Below, in pieces: positions 48,258 to 61,602 of a stretch of DNA of 64,000 nucleotides. Position numbers and translations under genes: made by a program. The stretch comes from Apophysomyces variabilis (lineage: Eukaryota; Mucoromycota; Mucoromycetes; Mucorales; Mucoraceae), in NCBI GenBank assembly GCA_002749535.1, contig MZZL01000014.1:58570-122569 (forward strand). The letters run 5' to 3'. Position 1 is the first letter of the stretch. Each line of letters starts with the position of its first letter. The notes under the pieces are model-generated. The model saw only the letters and a program-made list of their open reading frames with translations, had not been told where the DNA came from and searched no databases.

Positions 48258-50935
48258 CTACTGCGGTCGACGAAATTCTTCAGGGCGCTCAAGCCCACGC
48301 CGCACCGACTCAGCAATGCGATACATCGGTTTGGCCGAGTTGACATTTCTTTGCCACAGTATATAACAGTTTTTGTATACTGATATACGGGGTGTGGAAT
48401 TCCGTCGGATATAATGTCCTTGCTCAAATCTCTTCTCATGCACGCATGACAAACCTGGATATACCGCTCCATAAACCCGAACATAAAATAAGATGAACTA
48501 ACCTGTGAAATATAGAACTCATCTATAGTCACAGCGATCAGGTCACCACGTCGCTCCCTTTTTTTAGCTGCCTTCCATAACTTGCTCACCATCGCTGCTC
48601 TTTTCCCTTTCCCTCAAGTGTGCCATTTGGTTCTAAATATCCCCGCTCCAAATACAAGCAATAGTATTTTTCCCCTCGTTCGAAAAGGACATCGGTGCCA
48701 CTTTCATGTCTGTGGATGTGGTTTATTAGAAGTGGATCTCAAAGTAAATCCTTTTGGACTGAAATAACAAACTTTGGTTAATGCTTACGCGTGTATCCAT
48801 ACCTCACCACTCACCTGGAGCGCCACTGCAACTTCTTTTGTCCTTTGCGCTTATATCTTCGCTTTCTTCCGATTACGTCTCGTGTTAGTTCGCCGTGTCT
48901 TATAATACTTCTTACCTCCATTTACAAGTATGTTTGCAAGCTCCTCCGGAGATAGCTGTGTGCATTGGTAGTTGTAGCAGCGCATGCTACAGATAGATCT
49001 TTATGGCCTTGTGTGCGGATTGGCCTGTATAGCGATCATTAAGATAGTACTTCATTTATTTGTACATTTACTCTCCGCGCACAGACGTTGTCTATAAAGA
49101 CAGATCCTGAAATCTCAGGATCCTCAAGTTTCTAATATCACTTACCATTCCTAACACTCATCCCCTGCACAGCGCTTCCTCACCCTCGCCCTCTATACTT
49201 GCGTATTCGTTCTTCGTAACTAGATAGCGATGTTGGCCATAGGCCATGCTATTACAATAATTCCTGAATCGTTACTTTTGCCATGCAAAGTCCACAAAAC
49301 CATGCTAATGCGAGAAATTTCTGAAGAAAGCATGCAACGAACTCATGGTGGCGTTGGGATGATGCGGTTTTGCATGTAATCATATTTATCTCGTATTCTC
49401 CTAATACTATGTGTGTCGTTGTCTTTCTGCAATCTTTTGCCCTCCTCTTTGACGCAGTCATCGCATAACATTCCTTGTTGGAGACACGTCGTACTTGATG
49501 CGACTTGAAACCGCTTCCATCCACAGCAGTAAATACGCGGTTATGGCCAGGATCAAAAGTGCATGGTCCGAAATATCGGTTCCACTCATCGAGAAATTTT
49601 CCAGATCAAGTTCGGCATCTGATGTACCTCCCCTCGTCCTTCTCGCAAAGAGTAAATTGACTGCAAATGCATCCGTAAGGATTCGACAAGCAAATCGCCG
49701 ATCAACGTTCTTTGTAAAGTCGTCTAAACTAGAAAAATATAACAAGATGATAACATTTAGCATAGTAACAGTAAATACAATGGAATATGTAACTCTTAAA
49801 TCCGAAACGGGATAAGTCAAGACTTGAAAAAAGACTATGGAATATTCGCTTGCTCGCTGCTGTCTCCTTAAGGAGGCTAAACAGGCCATCATTTCATCGT
49901 TAATGGACACAAATCGCCATTGCGCACTTGGCTTCGAAGAAATAGAAGAGGGCGGAGATAGTGTGTTATCAGATCGATTTTTTGTCATAGCCCTCTGATG
50001 CTGTTCTTTATAGTAGAAAAGAATGTATTTTAGTACCGGTAAACAGGAACCGGGGAAAGCAGAAATAGTCTCTCGGGGAGCAGGTTTTAGTACGAGGGTT
50101 TATAGGCCATCGCATAAACTATCAGTAAGAGGTGCCAAAGGCAGAGTTGGCTCTACCCCATTCGGCAGTACCCCGCCAATATGATCAAATATGTATTTTG
50201 AGCCCATATCCATAGCTTCATTTTGGCTAAGTGTCTACAAATTAATAAGCAGAAGTCTATTTGCACACAAATTGGTATGCATTGCAAACCATGAAGTAAG
50301 TCTGTACTGGACAAATGAACAGATCCTTGACTCGAAGTTTTCGACGATATTGTTGCTGTACGATGTCGCAAGTAAAACGCAAGCCTCTGTTAACACTTTT
50401 GAAGAATGAAGTGTTGTTCTGGAGGATTAAGCAGAACAGGATGTATACGAGTGAATGCCTGTCAGGAATTTTTCGAGATCAACAGGCATCTTATCGTTCT
50501 TTGTCGTCATTGACCGACCAAGTACTAACTGTATTATCGAGTAAAATAAGTTCTGGGTAGAACAAATTGCTGGTATGACGTCGTGGTCAATGATATATTG
50601 ATTGACGAATTGCTGCGTCCTTGTCACTACCAATTAAATTATGATGATAGCTCTTCAACCTCAGTCCAAACTTTACCGCAATACTCCTCACGAACAACTG
50701 CATCAAATGTAATTTTACGAGTGTAAATTTTGGGATTTTTTCCCCCGATTCACTTCCAAGAGCTCGTTGATGGGCTTTTTGTGCGCGATACAGCTTTTTG
50801 GTCTCGTGTTTCTGTGTTTAGTTGAACCGCATCCCGGACAAGGATGGGGAGTAGATGGTGTCTTCGCAGCGCTTTCCTGCTTGCGATGTCGGCCACGTTC
50901 CTTGGCTATTTTTGAACTTTTTGCTTGAACGTAGA
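48258..50935 (-). pseudogene. Decayed Fanzor (eukaryotic TnpB/IS605 OrfB relative) nuclease gene
   Basis: Fanzors are RNA-guided RuvC-type nucleases carried by eukaryotic transposons. On the minus strand the landmarks come in order. Near 50870 there is a zinc-knuckle-like HPCPGCGSTKHRNTRPKSC; near 50310-50360 NNIVENFESRICSFVQYRL. Next is LTDAFAVNLLFARR, then the first RuvC Asp in DPGHNRVFTAVDG, SGFKSHQVRRVSNKECYAM, and the zinc finger region VTIDEFYISQVCHAC. Last are PRISVYKNCYILWQRNVNSA and YRIAESVRRGLERPEEFRRP. Several frameshifts (near 49570, 48440 and upstream) and stops break it, and the last RuvC Asp (DVNA) is Asn (NVNS). No guide RNA or terminal repeats were identified. A dead copy. 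Confidence 0.7.
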
Positions 50936-52233
50936 ATTAATGCTTTCTTTTGACTCAAACTACAAAATTGCTGGTTATCCTATCAAACAATCAGTTGCAA
51001 GGTATGATCGTCTTTTACCTTTCTTTTCCTTCATCAGACATTTGCAAGACCGTTGATCTCGATGGTCGATTCGGCTGCAATAACCACATACAAGTTGACG
51101 AGCTATGGTAAGCTTAAGGTAAGATATCCTATCTTCATACTGACGGGAACTTAACCTTTTTCTTCTTGTTTCTGTTTCGATAACCTCTTCTGCAGTTCAA
51201 TGTCTTGTGCTTTCTTTTCTCTTTTCTAAAGATATAGGTGCTTGCACTGAACGCATTGAGAGATAGCATAAAGAACGCCCATACAAGGGAGTTTATGTCA
51301 AGCGAAAGATTATCCATTGGGCTTAAAGAGTAGAAAGGAGAAAAGATGGATCACTGATGAGGAACGAAAGCAGACAACAATTTGTTCGTGGTCACATTAA
51401 CTCCTTTCATGGACAACAACATTTACGATGTAGGACAGCATAAACTGACAGTCGCACAAAGAAAGGCTTGGTTGTACAAGCGATTCACTCAATGCTGTGT
51501 TCTTCTAATGGCATGTGTCACTTCACTAAAGGCTAGGGCCACGAACGGTGAGCTCACTAAAGATGTAAAATATCACAACGTATCCTGTCTTCTACGACTT
51601 TCTCTCAAGTTGGCATATATCTCCATAGGCTTTTTTATTTATTATTTATTACTTTTAACCTGTTTTGGTACGATTTTTATTGATTTAACTGCATCATCTG
51701 CTGGTCACTTCCTTCGAAAAATTATTTTACAGTATTTCAAACATTATTTTGCGCCTGTTTAGGATAATTTTGCATCTATGCATAGGACAAATATACGTTG
51801 GCTGAGGACCATTTTTGCGTCAACTGAATGGTCTTGTATGCGTTGGCTGACCGACGTGTGAGTAACACTTTGGTGAATGTACCTCATCCTGGCTTTATTC
51901 AATATCTTTGGTTTCATCTCTTTGGTCTTGCACTATAACTATCAATTCAGGCAAACAGAGACAGTTATCTCATCTTTATGACATGAGTACCTTGCAGTCA
52001 TTGAAAAAAGTTATATGTAGCCAGCATTATGCTGTTAATAGACCATTTTCTTCGAGTGATGTTCCCACATATTCGGATAGCTTGTTATACCTCTTTCCTT
52101 TATGTACCACCTTCACTGTATAGACAATCGTACTTCCAATTCATATCGAGTCGAACCGATCTTTTTGTTGTCAATTGTGTATTGTTGATAAGTGTGATAC
52201 AGAGCTTCCCATGATGGTGTTGAATAAGACATC
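50936..52233. other. Region without a recognised gene
   Basis: A 126-codon plus frame (51382-51762) with two hydrophobic stretches (LLRLSLKLAYISIGFFIYYL) and a 60-codon minus frame (51317-51135) are open. Neither matches a family I know. The area directly follows the Fanzor 5' end and may be part of that element. Confidence 0.4.
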
Positions 52234-52519
52234 ATGACGATGTTTCAGATACGTTCCTTTATAAACGCATGTGAAATTGTTGTCGCTTTCTTTTTCTTCT
52301 TTGGACTTCTTTACTCTTTTGCCGGGACTCGTCCTCCTGTTGGTAAGTATACGCGCTTTGGATTGTACTCTTTGACCTAGACTAACTTTAAATTGGACAG
52401 TGTTCTCGTGGTTGATGCGGTCGAGGTGCCTTCGCCCTCATGGCCCTCCCGCTCCCACTTCCAATCTCTTTTGGACCTTGTTTAGAACTCACACTAACAT
52501 GGAAATACATAATATCTAA
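52234..52519 (+). CDS. Possible 75-aa single-span membrane protein
   Basis: Not recognised. Exons 52234-52342 and 52401-52519 with a well-formed 58 nt intron (GTAAGT donor, GGACAG acceptor) give 75 aa. It starts MTMFQIRSFINACEIVVAFF and runs through a helix to GLLYSFAGTRPPV. After the intron comes a basic segment VFSWLMRSRCLRPHGPP. A clean splice and phase support it, but such a short model can arise by chance. Confidence 0.35.
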
Positions 52520-53826
52520 AGCACAGCTAGTTTACAAATTCACGATGTTCACACTTGCTTTTGCTGCTAACGAATGCTCTTACCTAACCGTTTAATGACT
52601 TGAATGCTTTTACTGCACTGACTATCACTGCCGCCTAAATTTCTGACCGGACACCTTTCCCAAACATTACACAACGCTCTTCTTTGATGGTTCCTTTCTA
52701 AGAACCACTTTTGTTCTTTAAATGTAACCGGCTTATCCAACATGCGTATGAGTCTTTAACAAAGTGCATACTTTGCTCTGTTACTAGCATATTTCATCTT
52801 TCTTTTCTGGTAAGACTATGCCACAATAAAAATTTATAAGTGAACGAACTCTTTCAATTTTTTTTCAAGTATTATATAGACCCTTATCAATTATATGTTT
52901 GTTGAACAGATAAGATTGGCATAACAGTGCCATGAGAAGTCTCAGGACGAATCTTTTGAAGGGCATGTCATGACGTTTGACGCAATTCTCCCTTTTGGAT
53001 GTCATAAATATTTTTTGAAAATGATACCAAGAAGTTTTCACAATTATATTGACAGCTTTCTTATATTTCGTTCCTCTTTCGTATGAGGCCAGTTATACAA
53101 TTCTCAGAACATATTCATTCCAACTATTTTACTGGTGTCTCAGTAAGATGAACTACCTAGTTGAAGGAATATTTCTTTAACTAATGAGCATTCATTAACA
53201 TTTTACTTACATCCGCAGAGTAGAACGATAGCCATTGTGTGCAGTGTATCTAAATATTCTTTCGCAAACATACCAGTAAAAGACGAGTAGTCATAGATTC
53301 AGGAGGATGCGCTCCCGTTACGCCATGGAATGAAAATACTTCGTGAAAAAAGCCAGCGAACGCAGAATGCGTTGAGAAAAAGCGCAAAAATAGCTTCAGG
53401 CGGCGCCAATTGCCCTGCAATATCAGGTACAATCTGCTTCAGTAATAATCAATAAACCAGAAAAAGGATAATTGTAAACAAACATGTGTAAAAGGATTAT
53501 TGAGGATTAGCATAAAATAAGTCCATTAAGAAAACGCCGAAGCTCTATCAAATACGACTGTCATGTTCCACGCTATTGAAAACAATCTAAATATTGAGTG
53601 AGAGCATTGCAGCTAATGTCAGAACAACTTTGAAATCCGAAATTCTAAATCTACACTGGCGGCTACATGATTTTGTTGTATTTCTATGCTGTGGAAGGCA
53701 GGTAGCTTACGTTTCGTTGATATCATTCTTAGGTAAAGCAAACATCTGCAACAATTTGATTCTTCAGTCTATTATTCTTTATACCAAATTCTAGTGCCTG
53801 GACAAACATTACCTAGGGCATGTTAA
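52520..53826. other. Intergenic region
   Basis: A+T-rich, with no frame longer than about 66 codons and no family hit by eye. It contains the 3' flank of the OSH3 gene. Confidence 0.5.
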
Positions 53827-56818
53827 CTACCACAGATCAAACAGATCACTCGGCCAATCGCCAGTTTCGCGACTTTTCCAGTACTGGCCATTGAACTGCC
53901 AACTATTCGTCTCTTCGCTTTCCGTCGGATCGGGTCGAAGTTCGAACCAGCGTGGTTTCCACTCTATACCACTTGTCTCCAACTCTTTTCGTCGTTCACG
54001 TTGCTTTTGCTCTATTCTCTGTTTTTCTTCATCCGCTTCATCAACCTGACCTAAAACACCCCCGTTAGTCGGGAGCGCTAAGAGAAACAATTTGCTTCAC
54101 GTACCATTTTCATAGAGACGTTGATCCGGTCGGAGGCGGGTGTCCGTTTTAGGTAACTTGTCTTTCTCGATGGCAGTTATCTCATTTAATTCTATAGCGA
54201 AGCGTGTGAAGCCGTAATATTTTGCATGATCATCAATGCCTGGACCAGAGGCATTCCATAGCACGGACAGCTGCCTCTTATTCATATCAACTTCTTCTGC
54301 CATTGCTTCACTCCACTTGCCCACGACTCGACGCCTCTTCTGACCTTGTGCATCAAAAAGAACGGCTATAACGTCGTTGCGGTTGGTAGGTGCGCCGAAA
54401 AGTCTACCTCCTGTTCCTTCTTTAAATGTAACGAGGGCATAATCCCCCGTGGCATGATTGATCACCTTCATTTCTCCAGCATGCTCCAGATATTTTTCAC
54501 CAGCAATCATGTTACGCAACCAGCTGGACGGTTTAGAATAGGTAAAATGATCATCATGTCCATTCAAAGTAATATGGAAGGTTCCTTCGGTCATAAATTC
54601 CTGAAAATGCGGTTAATTTATCAGGCCGTCTTTTCATAGAACATTTTACATTACCATTGATTTTCCCCAGAACTTGCTTTTTATGTTGGTGCATTGCCAA
54701 TATTGATAATTTTTCGATTCCGCATGAGCCTGGAAAGGAGTAACATGATGTGAGAAAAAACTCATGCAGAACTAGATCACTTACAGCTATGATCAAAGGG
54801 TTATGAGATACTTTTTCTGCGATAAAACGAAAGCCTTTATCAGGTCGAATGTTTTCATAGGTTTCGCTCATCATAGGATTAAACGGCTAAGTAAAACAAC
54901 GGTCAGTAAATCCTGTTGAGTTCACTGACACAACCTTTCTTCCAGATCGGTATTGCGACGAGGCATAGCCTGAGACGGCAAAGACCATCACATACATTAG
55001 CCGTTCCATGGGATCAGATAAGGTCGACGCCTTGTCCAGAAGCTCAGAGTACTCCAGCTCTTCGCAAGCACGTTGCAACATACTCAGTGGTTCGTTCATG
55101 CTCACTGGCATAGCTATAGTGGAAAGATCCTTTCCTACGTTTTTGCGGAATACAGATAACGCTGAGCCCATATCGCCAACAGCTGGTGATGGCAGCTGAC
55201 TTCTGCGTTGACATTCTGTAACTTGATCCAGATGCAGAGCAGAAGGAGATATCTCCTCAGCTTCCACTTTCAGCATCAAATTATCAAAATGAGTCTTCAC
55301 TATATCATCTCGAACCCAGATAACTTACTATCACCTTCTTCGTCTGTACTATCGCCTATAGTAACTTCTTCCTCAACGATATCATCTTCAGCGCTGAGTA
55401 CGATGTCTTCTGCATCGAAAAACTGTTCCGAAAATACGGATGCACCTGAATTTAAGCTTGCAGCACGACGCACTGTTGAGTGCTGAATGTCCAAGGCCTT
55501 GCTTGTACTCCCAGAGATCCGTTGGTGCTGGTTATTCATAGTTGGTGAGATTGCTTTCAATATGGTACTCCATTGATTTTTCTGGCTGCCGATGATTTCA
55601 CTTAGTATATCCTTGTCTGTCATAAGTTGAGAAGACAGTCCCAACAGTTGGTTCTTCTCTGTGCTCCCTTCCAGGATCAACTGGTGCAGCTTATCTACGC
55701 TGTCGCATATTTTTATAAACTTTTCAAACAACTCCTCCGCACCCTTAGCGCCTTGCTCAGCTTGAAGAAGTAGATTGCTATGCTCTTCAACCATTAAACG
55801 GTCTTCAATAGCTTCAACGGTATCAGCTTTGCAGGAACGCAAAGCTTTAGTCCACATTTCATGGTCCTCCTGGGTAATTGCTTTTAGGTGGTACAGCATG
55901 GTGCCGGTATCGATATGAATAAGACGCTGTTTTGGTGTGTTGGAAATGGTGGACACTAGGACCTGAATGCACCCTCGTGTAACACTAGTTGGTGATGTCG
56001 AGTAGGACAAGACACCAGATGGGGATAAGTGAAACCAGCGTTTAGCCCAGCCTTTGGGATACATCAGTTATGGATCTGCTATGTTTAAACAACTCTCCGG
56101 TCTTTTACCTTGCATTCGTTTTCTTTTTTTCTTCAACAGCCAACCTGAAATCCCTTGTGAGTGGCCAGCTCCTGATGTTCTTCTGTTTCGTTCTTCAAGA
56201 GCCACAGAGAACGTCAGTAATTTTGGTGTATTTCTGGAAAATGTGTTATCTAAAAGAAGAGAGATACCGTGAAGCCATTTGCAAGAGAAATCTGCGTCAA
56301 CTATGGATATTACCAAACACTAAAACGTAATTCCCTGGCTCTTCTACTGTCAGTGATCCTTCTACTTTCGTTTTGCTGGAATTGGTGTCCTGGATCGGCA
56401 GAATCTCTTCCAATCCCTGTTCCTTAAGCTTCGTAGAGGCTATTGACTTGGCCCGGGGTCGTGTACGAACCGAACTCGCAAAATGGCTTTGACCAGTGGA
56501 ATCAGCATCATTGCAACTTTCTTTGTCATCCTCATCTATACGTCTATTAATCAAAACATGTGTGCTTGAATCCCTAATTCAGGTACCATAATTGTGAAAC
56601 AATTCTGCACCGGGAGAGGACAATTGCCGTTGCTGATTCTGAGCGCGGAAGATGATCCCCGATGAGGACGGCAACGGGGTTTGGCCTTGGCGTTTATATA
56701 ATCCAAAACCAATATTGTTCCTTTTGGTAGTGAAAGACCAACAAATCGCAGTGCCTTTTGTTGGTACATAGATATAATGCAGATATGAGTCTCTTGGCTG
56801 GACTTGGACTACTTCCAT
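53827..56818 (-). CDS. OSH3: Oxysterol-binding protein homologue, OSH3 type (GOLD-PH-ORD)
   Basis: A lipid-transfer protein at ER-plasma membrane contacts. Nine exons (56587-56818, 56314-56535, 56109-56249, 55329-56051, 54935-55266, 54785-54886, 54655-54729, 54105-54600, 53827-54050) sum to 848 aa in phase. Order: a GOLD-like start ([38 protein letters not shown]), a PH domain ([20 protein letters not shown] then [13 protein letters not shown]), a coiled middle, and the ORD ([23 protein letters not shown]). The ORD ends DLFDLW. The signature normally EQVSHHPP reads EKVSHNPL, so one of the two His that hold the PI4P phosphate is Asn. No FFAT motif was located. The first intron boundaries are set by phase. 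Confidence 0.92.
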
Positions 56819-57319
56819 CCCGTTTAGCCAATGTGTAGAAAAGCTGTGAAAAAAGGATATGTCCTTTGCTCGGGAAAGACGATGTCAATTGGGCTCGTGT
56901 TCGCAGCACTGTTTTTGGTCAGCGGGATCTCTCCAAAAACAGCATATGGAAGAAACCTACCATATTTTTCCCCGCACTTTGTGTGATACCATTAAGCTGC
57001 TATTACTCAAGGTTCCTAAGGTTTGTATGTCATGTCCTAAATTGAATATATCACTGCAATGACACTGTTTACAAACAACGACTCGAGCTGGCAATGGAAA
57101 GCATCCTAAGTGTTAAATATTTTTGGACGATCAATGGCTGCAAACGCGTTAGCCAGCTTTGGTCTCCAAACATTCAACCCCCAACGAGAAACATGCCAAT
57201 TCATGATCTAGTGATTCACTGAGCGTAGCGTTCAATGTTTATTTGAATTCAAGGCGAGAAAATACCATAGCAACTGTGGTTGTACAGACTTTGCAAAGAA
57301 CTGATACGATTTTTCTTTA
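56819..57319. other. Intergenic region
   Basis: The 5' flank of OSH3 and 3' flank of the penta-EF-hand gene. An extra noncoding or short 5' exon of OSH3 is possible near 56960-57000, but the ATG at 56818 is sufficient. Confidence 0.45.
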
Positions 57320-58271
57320 TTATGCACGTTGACGCACAACCAACTCCAAAAACTAACAGTGATACTCTTAGCTCTTTCTTTGTTCTTCCTACTGTTGATT
57401 TAACATTACCTGTTCATAGTTGATTGCGATCCAACCATCGGTGTCTGTGTCGAATGCTCTGAATGAATCCGTCAAAGTCTTGACGGTGACACAGGCTTGC
57501 ACAAAGTTATCGAAGGTGACATTACCGTTGCCTGTTGATTTTTGGGTACCTAGTGTGAGTTTATATCATACGGAAGACGTCAGATCACCCTCTCTCTATT
57601 ACTACTCTTCCTTCATTTGCACTAATGGGGCGAGAAAAGGGGCTGCAGCGAGAGACTTACCAAACCGGTCAAACTTTTGAATGAGTAGACCAACAAACTT
57701 GTCAGAGACGTTATAGCCAAACGTCCTCAACGCATTTGTCATTTCACTCCTGTCGATACTTCCTGATCCGTCGGTATCAAAAGCTTGAAAACATTGTTTC
57801 CAGTCTTCGATATACTTCCAAAGACCTGCGAACTCTTGAAAATTGATCGTGCCCGAGTTATCTAGTTTAGGGATTATAACGGTTAAAGCAATTGCAAAAG
57901 AACTCCATCAATAGTTTACCTGTGTCGAACATATTGACCATAGTACGGACGGTTTCGATATTAAAAGGTCTCCAGTCGCCGTTAATTAACGCACGTTGTA
58001 ATTCATCAACCGACAATTGACCAGAGTTGTCTGTATCGACAGCTTTGAACCAGCTCCACAATTGGGGATTGGCACCTGGAGGAGGACCTTGGGGAGGTGG
58101 AGGCTGGGCTGCAACATGTCCATCTTAGTGTCATTCGTTTCATCCAAGGCAGTTTCACGTACCATAACCTTGCTGAGCAGTATATTGTCCAGCACCGTAC
58201 TGTGAACCTTGAGCACCTGGTGCAGATGGGTTGTAGCCTTGAGGAGCACCGTATTGACCGTATTGAGACAT
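57320..58271 (-). CDS. PEF1: Penta-EF-hand calcium-binding protein (PEF1/ALG-2-like)
   Basis: A Ca2+ sensor of the peflin/ALG-2/sorcin group; yeast Pef1 acts in polar growth and cation sensing. Five exons (58163-58271, 57920-58108, 57661-57861, 57410-57549, 57320-57352) give 223 aa in phase. The N-terminus is Gly/Tyr/Gln/Pro-rich (MSQYGQYGAPQGYNPSAPGA, QPPPPQGPPPGAN), as in peflin. Calcium loops are DTDNSGQLSVDE, DTDNSGTINFQE and DTDGSGSIDRSE. A degenerate fourth lies in KSTGNGNVTFDNF, and the fifth is DTDTDGWIAINYE. The last exon is 33 nt and encodes FLELVVRQRA, found by phase. Identity is firm; the partner proteins are not known here. Confidence 0.92.
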
Positions 58272-58401
58272 AAAAGGAAGAAGAATAGGATACTGCGCGG
58301 AAGGAGAACGTGACAAACACAGCAATAAGTAATCCCTCAAATGAATCCCAGCTCGACAAGTGGCGAGCCAATAGAGAAACTGCATAGGTTTTCTTTTATT
58401 T

Positions 58402-60065
58402 CTACATCTTGGGATTTAGATTCCTATTAGACCATTCTTTGTCTATAGCCCAGCATTTAATCAGTTGATAAGCAATTGAACTTCGAGGTGGGAGAGTCAC
58501 TGTTTCATGTTCTCCCTTCAGCATCAGTAAAACATCCGATCGGCTAAACCAGCCGGCGGCATCCAATTCCTTGTCTTCCAGTTTGATATTGGTCGTCTTA
58601 CCCTCTGCAATAAAACCCAGCATCAAGGAATTGGGGAAAGGCTAGAAGATGTATTTTATGATTGGAACGCTGTTAGCAAAATATTAGCAGACTTACCCAT
58701 GGCTGACTGCTATGAAAATAGACATGATCAACTGCAATGCCTGTCTCTTCACATGCCTCTCGACGAACCGCCTCTTCTACCGACTCACCCGCCTCAACAA
58801 AACCTTTTCACATAGAAACAGTTCTCATATTCAGCACGTGCTATGAGTAACAGTCAGCTTACCAGCGATGCAAGAATGCATTCCTTTAGGCCAGTTAGCC
58901 TGTCGCCCGAGAAGAACCTTGTCTTCATATGGATGGACTATGCAAACAATAATAACAGGATCTAAATCGTTCAATATATTCAGTCATCTTAGTAAAAATC
59001 TGCTTCGTTCCGTCTACCTGTCCTAGGATACGCTATATTTTGAACGCCATTCCGGCTAATGCATGGTTCCGCTGCGCCAGATGTGGGCTGAGGTGGGCAC
59101 ACTCTTTTATGCCCAGCTTCATCGGAGATTGTCTTGTTTCCACAAGCAGCACAAAACTGATTGCGAGCATTCCAGTCGACTACAGCAACAGTCAGGTAGA
59201 TGCTTTTTTCAAACCATGCTGATCTTACCCATTGCACGCGCTTGAGCAACGATCGATGCATCTTTCTTATTCAATAAGAAAGCTTTCGGTCGCGCAGGGG
59301 AAAACTTAGCCCCCTTCGCTTCTAACTCTATCAAAAGAATTAAGTACTTTTTATCAAGTATTTGCTTTACCTTTATTCAGTCTTTCGAATTCGCCTTTAT
59401 ATGCACCTCTAGGTGAGATATCTACTGCCCAATAGGAAATACCATCCTCGCCTTTTCCACCTGCTTCGTCTATACCCAAGAACACCAAAGTGAATTCAGC
59501 ACCGAACGTTTCCTTATCAAACTGCTCTATAATAAATGCAAGCTCATTGCAGTTTGCATAATATAGACCATCCTTGCTCATAAGTATGTCCAGATTGGAA
59601 AACACGATAAATCTTGAAGTTGGGGCACGCACCAGTCGTCCTAGTATCGCTTTATCGCTGCGATACCAACTATAGCTGATTTTCTTTTTGTATGAATTAA
59701 CCCGATTGTGATTAGTTTCTTCTAGCCTACCGATTTAGATAATTTCCCGCAAAAAAGTGGGAACGGTTAGGTGGGAATGGACCCGCCAACGCTTTCGGCT
59801 GTCCTACTTGCTGGAGAATCTTGACGACATGGTCGCTCCCCCAAAACTGCGCTAGCTGAAGAGGTGTTTTCCCTTCGGAATTGACAGCCTCCAGATCACT
59901 TGCATTGCGCTGAATCAGATATTCGGCCACCTCCGCCTGTCCGTATCTTGCTGCAAAGTGAAGCGCTGTCCAATCTCGCTCATTCTTTGTCCCAAGTTCG
60001 TGGACATGCTGTTTTAAGTACGTAAGGTCGCCTGAAGCTGCCGCTTCGAATATATTAGAGCTCAT
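58402..60065 (-). CDS. NADH pyrophosphatase with ankyrin repeats (NUDT12/Npy1-like)
   Basis: Hydrolyses NAD(P)H to NMNH and AMP; NUDT12 also removes NAD caps from RNA. Seven exons (59731-60065, 59371-59657, 59229-59327, 59018-59179, 58863-58961, 58697-58803, 58402-58641) give 442 aa in phase. Ankyrin repeats open the protein ([32 protein letters not shown]). A zinc ribbon uses CAACGNK and two later Cys. The Nudix box is [20 protein letters not shown] followed by TGI, and SSQPWPFPNSLM is the NADH pyrophosphatase hallmark. The C-terminus NPKM is not a canonical peroxisome signal, though near S/A-K-L/M. The ankyrin-plus-Nudix layout matches animal NUDT12 more than yeast Npy1. Confidence 0.94.
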
Positions 60066-60771
60066 TGCAAAAGTGAAAGAAGTACAGTAACCTGAGCTCT
60101 TGGGAGCCCGAGAATATGGCAATATGGTTAGTAAGCATATTAAAATTTTCCAAATCCGCTGAACACCATCTGTAATCTTGTCAATCGATCGAACGAGCCC
60201 ATTGCCTGTAATAAATTGGTTCAACCAACATACATAAAAAAGACTTCGTACTTTATCCATTCAAATATTGCAGGGAGACATAGTAAGTATCTTACCTAGG
60301 TTATATTTGGATATCAATTATATAACTTGCATCATAGCGAAGATACTGCTTCCAATCTAACCGATTCGAAGCAAACTACTTCTTAACTTTTTGTGCAGAT
60401 CGATTACGGATTTCAGACACTTAAAATGCATCTATGGAGCCATCCATACAAGGCTCCTAGCATCATACCAGAGGTCTGAATTTCCACCAAGGACCGCATA
60501 AGACATGGTTAATCCCGCTTTCCTGTAATAATGCAGACAACAACTTAGCAACAATCTTTCCATTGCTCCCGCATCGAAGCAGCACGAGTGGAGGATAAGC
60601 TTTCCGTAATGGAAGCATATGTATTTCCGACTATGACATACTAAAAACCGATTGCTATTCCAGTACCGTCGTTGATGGGCACTGGAAACACGAGTTATTT
60701 TGAGTCAACTGATTGGTTTATCCTGCTCATATCAGAAACAGTTGCCAACAGCACGTTTACCTGCTTGCATA
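60066..60771. other. Region with no intact gene
   Basis: The 5' flank of the NUDT12-like gene, then sequence in which weak traces of a homoisocitrate dehydrogenase N-terminus may exist (for example TLK-like text near 60420 followed by G-A-I-H). I cannot support an intact exon here. Confidence 0.35.
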
Positions 60772-61602
<831 letters not shown>

